From: an uncultured Acidimicrobiales bacterium
Lineage (GTDB): Bacteria; Actinomycetota; Acidimicrobiia; Acidimicrobiales; CATQHL01
Assembly (NCBI GenBank): GCA_958295925.1
Contig: OY282384.1
Coordinates: forward strand, 251,572 to 315,571
Length of the DNA: 64,000 nt
Direction of reading: 5' to 3'
Part shown: positions 15,853 through 24,871 of the stretch, piece after piece
Layout of the letters: each line of letters opens with the position of its first letter
How positions within the stretch are numbered: the first letter of the stretch is position 1
The notes under the pieces: model-generated
Told to the model about the DNA's origin: nothing
Seen by the model: only the letters and a program-made list of their open reading frames with translations
Database searches by the model: none
Made by a program: the position numbers and the translations under genes

Positions 15853-17592
15853 ATGAATATCCCTATTAGATTGGAGAAACAAGCCAGACTCACGAAGCAG
15901 CGCCTGCTGCAAACCGGCGCCGCCCTGGTCATCGCCCTGACCATAGGCCTGACCGCAGCCGCCTTCAACCCCGGCAGCCTCCTAGCCTGCGGCGGCTTCT
16001 TCTGTACGACCATCCCGGTGGACCAAGCCCAGGAGAGGATCGTCTTCGCCCAGAACGAGAACGGCATCCTCGACGTCTACATCCAAATCGACTCGGAGAA
16101 CGAAGACCCCACCGACTTCTCCTGGATCCTGCCGGTCCCCCTGCAAGAACAGGACGGCGAGGACATCCGCAGCACCTTCCAGGTAACCACTGACGAGGAA
16201 GAAGGCGGCATCAACATCCAGATGTTCGACGAGTTGGACGCAGCGACGGCTACTCGAATACTCGCTCCCGCGCTGCCCGAATGCGCGAGGAACAACCTGA
16301 GAATGGAGAGCATGGCCAGCAGCGAGGCCATCGCAATGTCCGCCCAGAAAAGCGTGGAAGTACTCGCCGAAGGCAACGCCGGACCCTACCGCTACCAAGT
16401 ATTGCGAGCCGCCGGAGAGGACATCCTGGTTCCCTGGCTGGAGGACAACGGCTACACCGTCGTGGACGACAACAAGCCAATCATCGAGGACTACGTCGAC
16501 GGCGGCTTCGACTTCCTGGCGCTGCAGCTAAGAGCCGGCCGCGCCGACACCCAGGTGAAGCCCATCAAGGTCAGCTATAAGTCCCGGACCCCGATGATTC
16601 CCATTAAATTGACCGCCGTAGCCGCCACCGACGACATGCCGATCATCGCCTGGCTCTTCGGCAGCAGCCCCTACGAACCGAGTAATTATCAGGAATTCAG
16701 CATCGACAACAGGGAAATCTTCTTCGACGACCTCGGGAACGACAACTTCGACCTATTGCGCCGCAACAAAGCGGACGGCTTCGACGACGGCCAGGCCTGG
16801 CTGGCGGAATATCGCCAGGAGACCGGGGACCTGGAGAACCGGAACAGCCACCCAATCATCAGCAAGCTGAAGCAGCGGCATCCCTGGGTGACCCGCTACT
16901 ACACTCAATTGTCGCCGCATGAAATGACCAAAGACCCCGTCTTCCAGCCCGGCGACACCAGCCTACCGAAAGTCAGCAATTTACGAGATTTACGACAGAT
17001 GACTGGCCGCTACCAGTGCGAACGGGACGAAGGCGCGAGCGTCAGCATCACCGACCTGCCCGGCGAGATCGGCGGAATCACCCTCCCGGGCCGCCCCAGC
17101 GTCGATAGAGAAGGCATCACGCTACCCGGAATCGGCGACCAGGACACCCCCAGCGACGTTGACGAGACAACGGTCACTCTGCCTGACACCGACCTGGCCG
17201 ACCCGGCCGCAGAAACAGCGGAAGGCATGACAGACGCCGCACCGGAAGCCGCAGCCGCTGGCAAAGACGAAGCCGGCACCATGCTGGACCGCCTGCTGGC
17301 CGGGAAGCAAGACGTCGAAAACCCGATCAACCCGGACGACATCCGCCGCGCCGCCAGCGAGGCCGCGGCTGAGGCCCAGGACCAAGCCGACGGGGCGGTA
17401 GCCGCCAGCCGGGACGCCGCCGGGCAGTTCGTCAAGGACCAGGCCGCCCGGGAGATGCGGAAGAAAGGCCCGCTGCTGCTGGGCATCGCCGGCACGGCGC
17501 TGATCGGCCTCCTGGCCGGCGTAGCCGCCGTCGTCTACCTCCTGAACCGCAGGAAGCAGGCACCGGAACCGGAACCCAAGGGCATGCCATAG
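15853..17592 (+). CDS. DUF2330-like surface protein, membrane anchored at the C-terminus
   Basis: 579 residues with a signal-type hydrophobic segment (about 20-38), then the DUF2330 hallmark ACGGFFCTTIPVDQAQERIV with the cysteine pair C46 and C51, and the following FSWILPVPLQ strand. The domain runs to about residue 385. A low-complexity acidic/Ala spacer and a second membrane helix (about 545-568) with basic RRK end the protein. The family is usually secreted and its function unknown; the cysteines may form a disulfide. TAGGAG precedes the ATG. It is followed by a strong terminator, so it probably ends the 11-17.6 kb envelope block. Confidence 0.85.
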   Translation: MNIPIRLEKQARLTKQRLLQTGAALVIALTIGLTAAAFNPGSLLACGGFFCTTIPVDQAQERIVFAQNENGILDVYIQIDSENEDPTDFSWILPVPLQEQDGEDIRSTFQVTTDEEEGGINIQMFDELDAATATRILAPALPECARNNLRMESMASSEAIAMSAQKSVEVLAEGNAGPYRYQVLRAAGEDILVPWLEDNGYTVVDDNKPIIEDYVDGGFDFLALQLRAGRADTQVKPIKVSYKSRTPMIPIKLTAVAATDDMPIIAWLFGSSPYEPSNYQEFSIDNREIFFDDLGNDNFDLLRRNKADGFDDGQAWLAEYRQETGDLENRNSHPIISKLKQRHPWVTRYYTQLSPHEMTKDPVFQPGDTSLPKVSNLRDLRQMTGRYQCERDEGASVSITDLPGEIGGITLPGRPSVDREGITLPGIGDQDTPSDVDETTVTLPDTDLADPAAETAEGMTDAAPEAAAAGKDEAGTMLDRLLAGKQDVENPINPDDIRRAASEAAAEAQDQADGAVAASRDAAGQFVKDQAAREMRKKGPLLLGIAGTALIGLLAGVAAVVYLLNRRKQAPEPEPKGMP

Positions 17593-17640
17593 CCAACAGA
17601 CAACGGGACCACAGCTCCCAGCCCACCAGGACAAAAACAG

Positions 17641-17680
17641 AGGGGTCTCCCCCGCCCACAAAGGCCGGGAGACCCCTTAA
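17641..17680 (+). terminator. 11-bp hairpin terminator after the DUF2330 gene
   Basis: AGGGGTCTCCC (17641-17651) pairs with GGGAGACCCCT (17667-17677) around a 15-nt loop, followed by TTAAACT. The stem is strong and the T-run poor. Confidence 0.7.
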
Positions 17681-17693
17681 ACTACTCATTACG

Positions 17694-17735
17694 ACAATCA
17701 TAGAAACGACAATCATAGAAAAAACAATCATAGAA
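17694..17735 (+). repeat. three AT-rich 15-bp tandem repeats
   Basis: The core ACAATCATAGAA recurs three times with a 15-bp period, between a terminator and the ribosome site GAAGGAGG of the next gene. The arrangement looks like three regulator sites on one face of the DNA, or iterons. No -10 or -35 pair is obvious beside it. Confidence 0.8.
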
Positions 17736-17767
17736 GCAGCAAAATAAACAGAAGGAGGCCGCCCGCC

Positions 17768-18277
17768 ATGGTCCAGCCAGCCATCATCCTGGACGAAGAA
17801 CTGACCCGAGACGAAAGAGACCGCCTCCCCCACCGCTTCCGCGTCGACGTAGGCGCCGAACCCCGGCTCAAAGGCTGGGCGCCGGCCCACGGCCTCAGCC
17901 TGGAAATGACCACCACCCTGGAACACTTCCAGGAACTCTATCCGGAGGAAGACCCCCGGAGGCGGGTAATCTCCAACGCAGAGAGCGACGGCTGGGAGAC
18001 CACCCTGACCCCCTGGGACATAATGGGCAGAGGAACAGCACAGGAAACCGCCGCCATGCACCTGGCGGGCAGGGAGGCCGGCCTCCTGGCCGGCGAAGCC
18101 GGCGAGGACTATCCCGGACGCCTGAGAGAGGCCGAAGAGCTGGACTTCGCCACCATCGCCGCTCTGCTGGAACTGGAGAGCTACTGCCCCGGCGACACCG
18201 CCAACCTGGGCTGGAGCGACGTAGAGGAACTGCTGAACCGCCACCTCACCGAATTGGGCGACCTGGTAATCAGGTAG
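17768..18277 (+). CDS. unrecognised acidic protein upstream of thyX
   Basis: 169 residues, ATG 17768 with a strong AAGGAGG site. Acidic, no cysteine cluster or membrane segment; about 25% Glu/Asp. It ends 11 bp before the ThyX start, so the two are almost certainly co-transcribed under the control of the repeat-containing leader. I see no family signature and no residues suggesting catalysis. Confidence 0.7.
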   Translation: MVQPAIILDEELTRDERDRLPHRFRVDVGAEPRLKGWAPAHGLSLEMTTTLEHFQELYPEEDPRRRVISNAESDGWETTLTPWDIMGRGTAQETAAMHLAGREAGLLAGEAGEDYPGRLREAEELDFATIAALLELESYCPGDTANLGWSDVEELLNRHLTELGDLVIR

Positions 18278-18288
18278 AGAAAGAAGGA

Positions 18289-19797
18289 ATGACCGAACAA
18301 GAGAAAGACCCGCAAGGCCAGGCAGAAACGCAAGCCAACCCGGGCACCCCGGAACGACGCGTCTACGCCCTGGACGGCAAAAAGCTCACCGAAGAGCAGA
18401 TCGCCGTCACCTTCGCCATGACCTCACGGAGACCGGAGAGCTTCGACGAAATCGCCCAGCAAGTGACTGAATCAAAGGCCGCTGACTTTCACGACCGCTG
18501 GGTCCTGAGTTACGGCCACGCTTCAGTGGCCGAACACGCGACGCTGCACCTGGCGGTAGAAAACGTCTCCCGCATCGCCGCCGACCAGATCGAAGACCAT
18601 CGCTTCGGCTCCTACACCGAGAAGTCCAGTCGCTACCAGGTGATCGAACCCAGCTTCTACCACGTCCCCAGGGAGCTGGACAACCTCCCCGAGGTGAAAG
18701 AAGGCTACTTGGCAACAGTAGCGGAACTGTTCCAACACTACGAGACACTGCTACAGGGAACCATCGACTACCTGCGGCAGAACACCCACAAAGGGTCAAA
18801 GGAAAGCGACAACGCCTTCAACTTGAGGCTGCGCCGCCGAGCCACCGACGCCGCCCGGAACGTCCTGCCGGCCGCGACCCTGACCAATATCGGCATAACA
18901 GTCAACGCGCGGTCGCTGGAGCACATCATCTCCAAGCTGCGTTCCCACTCGCTCCAAGAGGTGGAAGACATCGGCACCGAGCTATTTCAGCAGGGCCGAA
19001 AGATAACCCCGACGCTATTGAAGTACGCCAGCGCCAGCGCCTACTACGAAGGGCAAGCCCGGCCCCACCGAGCCCTGCCCCAGGGAAGCCAGGAAGAATT
19101 AAAGCAACTGCTCCAGGTCCACCGAGCCGAAGGGTACGTCCCGCCCCCGGAGGCCTACTTCCAGGAAGCGGGCAGCCAGGGGCCCATCGCTGCCAGATTA
19201 TTGGACTACGACCCCGACGGCGAGGAGAAACTGATCGCCGCCATGCTGCAGAAGGAGATGGGACTGGGCCACGAGGCCAGCAGATTACAAACCATCAGCA
19301 TGGCCGAAAGCGGACGGGAGGTCATCCTGGCCAGCGCCGCCGCCGGCATGGGCCCCCACGACCCCGCGCCCCGGGAGTTCGAACTAGTTAGATATAGATT
19401 CGAATTCGTCATGGACTACGGCGCCTACCGCGAGTTCAAAAGGCACCGGATGCTCAGCCTCTTCCCCGAGGCGATGACGGTGAAGCTGGGACACCGAATC
19501 CCAGAACTGATAACGGACGCCCACCTGGAAGAGGAGTACGAGCAGGCCATGGCCGCCGCCAACCAAGGCTACTGGAAGCTACTGGCAGCCAGGCCCGACA
19601 CCGCGCCGTACCTGGTAACCCACGGCCACTACCAGCGCATGCTGGTGGAGACCAACCTGAGAGAGCTGTACCACCTGTTCCGCCTGCGGACGTCACGACA
19701 GGCCCACGAGTCGATCCGGGAACCGATGCTCCAAGCCATGGAGCTGGTCCGAGCGGTGCAGCCGCGGCTGCTGCAGAACCTGCAGCTGCGAGATTAA
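18289..19797 (+). CDS. thyX: FAD-dependent thymidylate synthase, tandem-domain form
   Basis: 502 residues, about twice the usual ThyX length, made of two ThyX-like halves. The first carries DHRFGSYTEKSSRY (103-116), close to the ThyX signature RHRxxSxNExSxRY with D for the first R and T for N. The second carries RHRMLSLFPEAMT (from about 385), with the RHR intact but the serine part lost. GHASVAEHA (76-84) and HLAVENVSRIAADQ are also typical. By family it methylates dUMP to dTMP using methylenetetrahydrofolate, NADPH and FAD. Long tandem ThyX proteins are known, to my recollection, in Chloroflexota and some others. With tmk and nrdJ it gives the element its own dTTP supply. Start follows AGAAAGAAGG. 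Confidence 0.93.
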   Translation: MTEQEKDPQGQAETQANPGTPERRVYALDGKKLTEEQIAVTFAMTSRRPESFDEIAQQVTESKAADFHDRWVLSYGHASVAEHATLHLAVENVSRIAADQIEDHRFGSYTEKSSRYQVIEPSFYHVPRELDNLPEVKEGYLATVAELFQHYETLLQGTIDYLRQNTHKGSKESDNAFNLRLRRRATDAARNVLPAATLTNIGITVNARSLEHIISKLRSHSLQEVEDIGTELFQQGRKITPTLLKYASASAYYEGQARPHRALPQGSQEELKQLLQVHRAEGYVPPPEAYFQEAGSQGPIAARLLDYDPDGEEKLIAAMLQKEMGLGHEASRLQTISMAESGREVILASAAAGMGPHDPAPREFELVRYRFEFVMDYGAYREFKRHRMLSLFPEAMTVKLGHRIPELITDAHLEEEYEQAMAAANQGYWKLLAARPDTAPYLVTHGHYQRMLVETNLRELYHLFRLRTSRQAHESIREPMLQAMELVRAVQPRLLQNLQLRD

Positions 19798-19936
19798 ATA
19801 CCCCGCCAGGGCAGAGAACGAAGCAGCCACCCCACCCCTCCCAGCACAGTAAGGTTGGGCCGGAGCGCCCCGCGAAAAGCCGTGGCCACGGCAGAGATAG
19901 CGACACCCAGATCCTGAACCAACAGGAGAGAACCCA

Positions 19937-21481
19937 GTGACCACCACCAAGGCCAACCCAGGCACCGACGCGCAGCAAGCCGCGACCACGACGGCCAGCA
20001 CACCGTATATCGCCCCGGACCGTTTCGCCGTGTCCCACGAGGGAATGAAGGAACTCCACGCCGACCGAGAGCCCTGGCGGCTCTGCAAGGAACTGATCCA
20101 GAACGTCTGGGACGAAGCCCCCGAGGCCACCCGGTGCCTGGTGACCATCAAACCAGGCCCCCAGCCAAATACGCTGAAAGTGATAGTAGAAGACGACGGC
20201 CCCGGCTTCAGCGACCCGACGGACGCCTACACCCTGATGCGACCGACGCCAAAGCGACTGGACCCCGGCAAGCGGGGCCGCTTCAATCTGGGCGAAAAGG
20301 AAATCATCAGCGTGGCCATCGAAGCCGAAATCGAGACAGTCGGGCGGAGCATACTATTCCCCGCGATGGGCGGAAGAGCGGTCAGCCCCAACGACCGAAC
20401 CCGCGGCACCAAGGTCTCCCTGCTGATGCCCTGGGCCGAAGACCTGGCGCCAGAGCTGTGCACTCAACTGAGAAAGTTCCGCCCCACGGAATGCGGCCTG
20501 AGGATAAACAACGTAGAAGTCAGAAAACGAGAACCGGTCCTCACCTGGAAGGCCACCTTACGAACAGTATTGCAGTCCGCCCCCGGCCAGCCCCTGCGGG
20601 AAAGCCGCCGGGCAACCGAATTGCATCTCCTGCCGCCGGCGAACGCCGGCGAGGCCTGGCTGTACGAATTGGGCATCCCCATCCAGCAGATAACCACGCC
20701 GTGGGACGTCGACGTGATGCAGAAGGTGCCCATGCCGCCCAACCGGGACACGGTGGGCGACTCCTACCTCCAGGACATCTACGCCGAAGTATTGAACGCC
20801 GGCTACGGCCTGTTGGAAGGCGACGACTTCGCGGCCCCCTGGGTGGACTTCGCCATCGACGATGATCGCAGCGTCGCCCCGGCGATTCAGGCGACGGTCA
20901 AAGGCCGCTACGGCGACCAGCCGATCCTCTCCGGCCCGGACCGGGACGCCAACATGAAGGCCGCGGAGAACGGCCACACGGTCATCCATCCCAATTCTTT
21001 GACTCCCAAAGAACGCCAGCGCTTCAAGCAGGAAGCCAAAGTGCCCACAGCCAGAGAAGTCTACGGCATCGTCCGAACCTTCGACCCCCGGCATCCGAAG
21101 TTCATCATCCCGCTGAGCGAAAGGCCGGAACTCCCCGCCTTCGAGGCCTGGGTGAAAGAGCTGGCCGGCTACTGCGGCCTCAAAGCCCAAGTGGTCTTCT
21201 ACGAACACCAGGACGGCCACTACGCCAGCTGCACCGCCGATACGAAGAACCCCACAGTCCATTTCAATTGCGCCAACCTGGGAAAAGACTTCTTCAAGAA
21301 ACCGTTGAACCGGCCGGAGCAATTGGCCCTGGTCATCCACGAATTGGCCCACGCCCTGTCGGACAAACCGATGGAACACGGCCCCAGCTGGGGCGAAGCG
21401 GCAGCCCAGGCCGGCGCCAAGATCTCGGCCGGATTACTGGCGCAGGCCATGCCGGAAACCAAGAACCCAGTGATAGAATAG
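19937..21481 (+). CDS. GHKL ATPase fused to an HExxH metallopeptidase-like domain
   Basis: 514 residues from a GTG. N-terminal GHKL (Hsp90/MutL-type) ATPase motifs: N-box KELIQNVWDEA (51-61), G1 VEDDGPGF (84-91), and a GRFNLGEKE lid region (about 115-123). The C-terminus has IHELAHAL (467-474) and, after KPMEH, a further EHGPSW, the shape of a zinc peptidase HExxH...H site. GHKL proteins in phages include rIIA-like proteins, and the peptidase half resembles phage/plasmid putative metallopeptidases. A direct fusion suggests ATP-gated proteolysis or a scaffold. Its substrate is unknown. It is 139 bp after thyX and followed closely by co-directional small genes. Confidence 0.8.
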   Translation: MTTTKANPGTDAQQAATTTASTPYIAPDRFAVSHEGMKELHADREPWRLCKELIQNVWDEAPEATRCLVTIKPGPQPNTLKVIVEDDGPGFSDPTDAYTLMRPTPKRLDPGKRGRFNLGEKEIISVAIEAEIETVGRSILFPAMGGRAVSPNDRTRGTKVSLLMPWAEDLAPELCTQLRKFRPTECGLRINNVEVRKREPVLTWKATLRTVLQSAPGQPLRESRRATELHLLPPANAGEAWLYELGIPIQQITTPWDVDVMQKVPMPPNRDTVGDSYLQDIYAEVLNAGYGLLEGDDFAAPWVDFAIDDDRSVAPAIQATVKGRYGDQPILSGPDRDANMKAAENGHTVIHPNSLTPKERQRFKQEAKVPTAREVYGIVRTFDPRHPKFIIPLSERPELPAFEAWVKELAGYCGLKAQVVFYEHQDGHYASCTADTKNPTVHFNCANLGKDFFKKPLNRPEQLALVIHELAHALSDKPMEHGPSWGEAAAQAGAKISAGLLAQAMPETKNPVIE

Positions 21482-21523
21482 AGAGAACCAAGCCCCCAGC
21501 CGACAGAAAGGAGAAAGCCCTGC

Positions 21524-22084
21524 ATGGCCAACCGGAGACAGGCCAGCCAACGAAACGGCGGCACCGCCATGAGCCGGCCCCGACGCCGCTGGAAGCCGCC
21601 GAAGACCCAGCCCCCGCCGCCACCAGCACCGCAACCAGAGCCAGCCCCCGAACCGGAAGTAGCCGCCGGGCCTTCCCCCCTGGCCAACCTGAGAGAACGC
21701 CAGCAGGCCATGGAACAAGCAGCGCAGGCCTTGACTGACAAATACGCCACCCGCAAGACGGGCCTGGCCCTGGACCGCCTGGTCAAAGAGGCTGGCTGCG
21801 GCGACTACCCAAGAAATCTAAAACGCATCCTGACCGCGAAGCATCAATGGACCAGCAGCCCCGGAAAGAGCGGCGACGCAACTGAACAGTTGAAGCCGCC
21901 AGTCCCCGGGAAGACCGCCACAGCATCGGAAGCAGAAACGAACCCAAAGGAACCGGCCAGCCAGGGAGAGCAGGCGCCAGCCAGCCGAGAAACTGCCCCG
22001 GCAGCGGAGGCAGCCTCAGCCGCTAAGCCCGCCAGGCCGGCGAAGAAGAAATCCAACCAGGCCAAGGCCAAAGCCAAGAAATAG
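21524..22084 (+). CDS. basic, mostly disordered protein with histone-like tail
   Basis: 186 residues, AAAGGAG before the ATG. A Pro-rich stretch (TQPPPPPAPQPEPAPEPE) precedes a ~60-residue helical core (about 55-115, RKTGLALDRLVKEAGCGDYPRNLKRIL). The tail rich in Ala, Lys and Pro (PARPAKKKSNQAKAKAKK) resembles bacterial histone H1-like DNA-binding tails. A nucleoid or DNA-associated role is plausible but not shown. Confidence 0.65.
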   Translation: MANRRQASQRNGGTAMSRPRRRWKPPKTQPPPPPAPQPEPAPEPEVAAGPSPLANLRERQQAMEQAAQALTDKYATRKTGLALDRLVKEAGCGDYPRNLKRILTAKHQWTSSPGKSGDATEQLKPPVPGKTATASEAETNPKEPASQGEQAPASRETAPAAEAASAAKPARPAKKKSNQAKAKAKK

Positions 22085-22130
22085 AGATAGTCAATCTCTC
22101 AACCCAGCAAAGAGGAGCAAGCCCGCCAGC

Positions 22131-22724
22131 ATGACGACGTCAGCGACATCGGAACAGCAAGAGAACCAGGCAGTCCACACCCTGCCCACCATGGAGCGCA
22201 CCTACGAGGTGGAAGTCCCCTACGAGGCCCTGAAGCGCCGGCCGCCGCAGGCGCCAGGTCTGAACGACCCCCACGGCCACAACACCCGTTGGCACGGCTA
22301 CCTTTCCGAAAGCCAGTACAACGAAGTTGTTGACGGCGCGCTCCGCGACTTCCGCCGCAGCATGGTGCGCCGCACCGAAGGCCCCGAGGGCTACACGATC
22401 GACGTGACAGTAGCCGAGGCGACTGAAGACCATACCAACATGCAGAACCAGGTCATCCTGTACTTCCACCCGGACCTCAACTGGAACGAAGCCCGGGAAT
22501 GCGCCGAAAGCTCCAGCGACATGTCCCTGGACAGCCTGGACTTCCTGCTGGATTTGTACGACCGGTACTACTGGGATCCGGAACTCTGCGAGCCGGAGCA
22601 GATCCAAGAACTCCTGGAGGAGTACAAGAAAGAAGGGCGGCCCCAGGCCCCCGAGAACTTCTACGACCCGCGCTGGCTGCCAACCCGCGTCGGCGGAATG
22701 GGCCGGCCCCGGCCCGCCAGATAA
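22131..22724 (+). CDS. unrecognised acidic protein
   Basis: 197 residues, start ATG with AAGAGGAG upstream. Soluble, Glu/Tyr-rich, with the C-terminal segment LDFLLDLYDRYYWDPELCEP followed by a basic GGMGRPRPAR end. No motif recognised. First in a tight run of six small genes (22.1-25.7 kb) that are probably one transcript. Confidence 0.65.
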   Translation: MTTSATSEQQENQAVHTLPTMERTYEVEVPYEALKRRPPQAPGLNDPHGHNTRWHGYLSESQYNEVVDGALRDFRRSMVRRTEGPEGYTIDVTVAEATEDHTNMQNQVILYFHPDLNWNEARECAESSSDMSLDSLDFLLDLYDRYYWDPELCEPEQIQELLEEYKKEGRPQAPENFYDPRWLPTRVGGMGRPRPAR

Positions 22725-22758
22725 TGACCCAGCCAGCAAGACAAGAAGGCAGAGAACC

Positions 22759-23052
22759 ATGAGCCCCAGCACCACCCTGCAGCCCCGGCACTACCACCTA
22801 TGGAAGGGGGTGCCCGACCCCGAGACCGGCGAGCTCCTGGCCTACGAGCGGCAGGAACGGACCTACGCCAGCCGCAGCACAGCCCACTACCGGAAGCTCA
22901 AGCTGCACGAGCCGAACCACCGCACCCTGCGCTGCGACGACCAGAACTGCACGCTACTGCAGCGCAAGGGATTCACCGGCCGGCCCCGTCCGAAAGCGGG
23001 CACTGCAGCGACCACCCGGACAACCGGCAGCCCCGACCCCGAAGGAGAATAA
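22759..23052 (+). CDS. small protein with one zinc-knuckle-like pair
   Basis: 97 residues. Contains LRCDDQNCTLL (a CxxxxC pair) preceded by several histidines (HYHLW, HYRKLKLHEPNHR), which could form a zinc site, and a disordered Thr/Pro tail. It ends 8 bp before the next start; the ribosome site of the next gene overlaps its last codons. Confidence 0.6.
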   Translation: MSPSTTLQPRHYHLWKGVPDPETGELLAYERQERTYASRSTAHYRKLKLHEPNHRTLRCDDQNCTLLQRKGFTGRPRPKAGTAATTRTTGSPDPEGE

Positions 23053-23060
23053 AGCCGCCT

Positions 23061-23633
23061 ATGACCATCGCCGCCAAAGTTGAACCGAAGAAACCGACCA
23101 ACGGCCAAGCCTACCGCTACCACGTCATCGTCAGCGACCAGAATGATAGAGGGCAGACCCGAACCGAAGCCCACATCACCGAGAACGAATTCAACCGGCG
23201 CTGGCCGGGCCAAGACCTCAAGGAATGCCTGGCCGGCATCGAACTCCCCGACCCGGTGGAGAAGCACTACCAACACTTCCAGCCCGAGGACATAGTGGAC
23301 ATCTTCCACCTGACCGAGCACGAGGACAAAGCGAGGACCATCCCGCCGAACGACCAGGACGACGATTGCTGGATGCGCCGAAACTTCGAGCTGCTCTTCC
23401 CGGGAGAGCCGGGTCCCGGCCGACCCCGTTCCTACAACGAATTAAGCCCCAAGGGCTTGGACTTCCTGGTCAGAACGATACTGGTATTCGAAGACCGTAA
23501 CGAATGGCTGGACATAATCAGCCACTCCGAAGGGGTCGACCCCATCGCCAAGGACTTCCAGACCAAGGCAGCGGAGGCTGCAGAGTTCCAGCTGACCCCG
23601 CTGGACTTCTTCCACGAAGCGTCCCGGCCCTAG
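23061..23633 (+). CDS. unrecognised soluble protein
   Basis: 190 residues. Start ATG 23061 is preferred because GAAGGAG lies 13 nt upstream; a longer frame reaching back to 22800 would overlap the preceding gene throughout and is rejected. Acidic with aromatic patches (DCWMRRNFELLFPGEPG). No recognisable motif. Confidence 0.6.
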   Translation: MTIAAKVEPKKPTNGQAYRYHVIVSDQNDRGQTRTEAHITENEFNRRWPGQDLKECLAGIELPDPVEKHYQHFQPEDIVDIFHLTEHEDKARTIPPNDQDDDCWMRRNFELLFPGEPGPGRPRSYNELSPKGLDFLVRTILVFEDRNEWLDIISHSEGVDPIAKDFQTKAAEAAEFQLTPLDFFHEASRP

Positions 23634-23715
23634 TTTCCCGGCCCGTCGCTTTGGGTAAACCGGGAAGGACGCCACCCAAGGGCTAGGTAGCAGGCACCCA
23701 GGAGAATAAGCCACC

Positions 23716-24459
23716 TTGACAGCAGAAGAGAAAGGAAAAGCGCCACCGGCCGCGACGCCAAAGCCAAAGTCGGCCACCCAGCCGACCCAGAGCCACCCCA
23801 AGGGCAGCGAAAGGGAAATCAACGGCCACTCGGTATACCGCAACGCCTGGCTGCTGACCTACCTGGCCATCGCCCACCCCGAGGCCTACAATAATGCCCT
23901 GGCCCAATACCAGGAACACGCCGTAAGCCAGCTGATAGCCAGCGGCCTGGAATGCGAAACCTGCCGGCAGCCCACCGAAGGCGCCTACGGGAAAGACCGC
24001 AACCAATGCCTGGATTGCAACATTGAAACTGCCGTACTGGCAAAAAGGAAGACAGAAGAAATGACCACGACAATGCCCCCAACGCAGACCGAAGAGAACG
24101 CGACCAACGAGGAAAACCGGCCGGCCGAAGCCATCAAAAGCCGCTACTACATCTGCGCCCTGCGCGAAGACCTTTACGACTGGATGATTGAAGAGATGGG
24201 CTGGGCCACCCCCAGCCAAAGAGCCCAGGAGCCGGAGACCGACACCGTTGCCGTTACGCCCCCGGCGATGACCTGTCCCAAGTGCGGCAAGCAGGCCCGA
24301 ACCTTCTGGATCCAAGACCCCTGCAGCGATGACATGGACTTCATGCTGGAACACTGCGCCGTCGCCTGCGAATACTGCCACCCCTACGTGCCCGAAGAAG
24401 TAGAAGTGCCCCCAGAACTGAGGCACCTGGAGAAAGCCAGCCAGCTGCCCCCGAAGTAG
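23716..24459 (+). CDS. protein with two zinc-ribbon-like cysteine sets
   Basis: 247 residues from a TTG (AGGAG upstream). First cysteine set C80, C83, C98, C101 (CETC...CLDC). A second set reads CPKCGKQ, later DPC, EHC and CEYC near residues 188-220. Between them is an acidic, Thr-rich linker. Two four-cysteine sites suggest two small zinc ribbons, typical of phage and plasmid nucleic-acid or protein adaptors. No catalytic motif is visible. Confidence 0.65.
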   Translation: MTAEEKGKAPPAATPKPKSATQPTQSHPKGSEREINGHSVYRNAWLLTYLAIAHPEAYNNALAQYQEHAVSQLIASGLECETCRQPTEGAYGKDRNQCLDCNIETAVLAKRKTEEMTTTMPPTQTEENATNEENRPAEAIKSRYYICALREDLYDWMIEEMGWATPSQRAQEPETDTVAVTPPAMTCPKCGKQARTFWIQDPCSDDMDFMLEHCAVACEYCHPYVPEEVEVPPELRHLEKASQLPPK

Positions 24460-24516
24460 AGATTACAGACCGACAAACGGAGTCAAGCCAGCCACCAGGC
24501 CGACAAGGAGACAGAA

Positions 24517-24870
24517 ATGACCAGCTACCACGCCATCTTCAGGCCCAACCAGACCTGGGAAGACGCCTACGGCAACATCGTCCACCACTACGACCTGGAA
24601 AGGTACTACCTGAACTACCTGCCCCACACCGAGGTCTACGAGGAAATCAAAGCCCTGGGCTACGAGCTACGGCCGTGGCGGGAGGTATCCGAGGAGGAGC
24701 TGACGCTCCAGGAGCTGGCCGAAAGCGCCTGCTTCTTCTGCGAAGGCCCCGACTGGCTGAGCTGGGAATTGATACCCCCGGGCCAGACAACCGAAGCAAT
24801 CCTGAAGCAGCACGCATCCTGGCTGGAAGAAAAAGAGGACGAACCAGCGACCAGCGCCGGACAGGAATAG
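24517..24870 (+). CDS. small acidic protein
   Basis: 117 residues, AAGGAG before the ATG. Tyr/Trp-rich N-terminus, a single CFFC pair near residue 72 and an acidic C-terminus. Its stop lies 1 bp before the next start, indicating coupling. Not recognised. Confidence 0.6.
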   Translation: MTSYHAIFRPNQTWEDAYGNIVHHYDLERYYLNYLPHTEVYEEIKALGYELRPWREVSEEELTLQELAESACFFCEGPDWLSWELIPPGQTTEAILKQHASWLEEKEDEPATSAGQE

Positions 24871-24871
24871 A

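Noticed and set aside
22800..23060. Upstream extension of the 23061 gene
   Set aside because: It would fully overlap the preceding gene, and a good GAAGGAG precedes ATG 23061.
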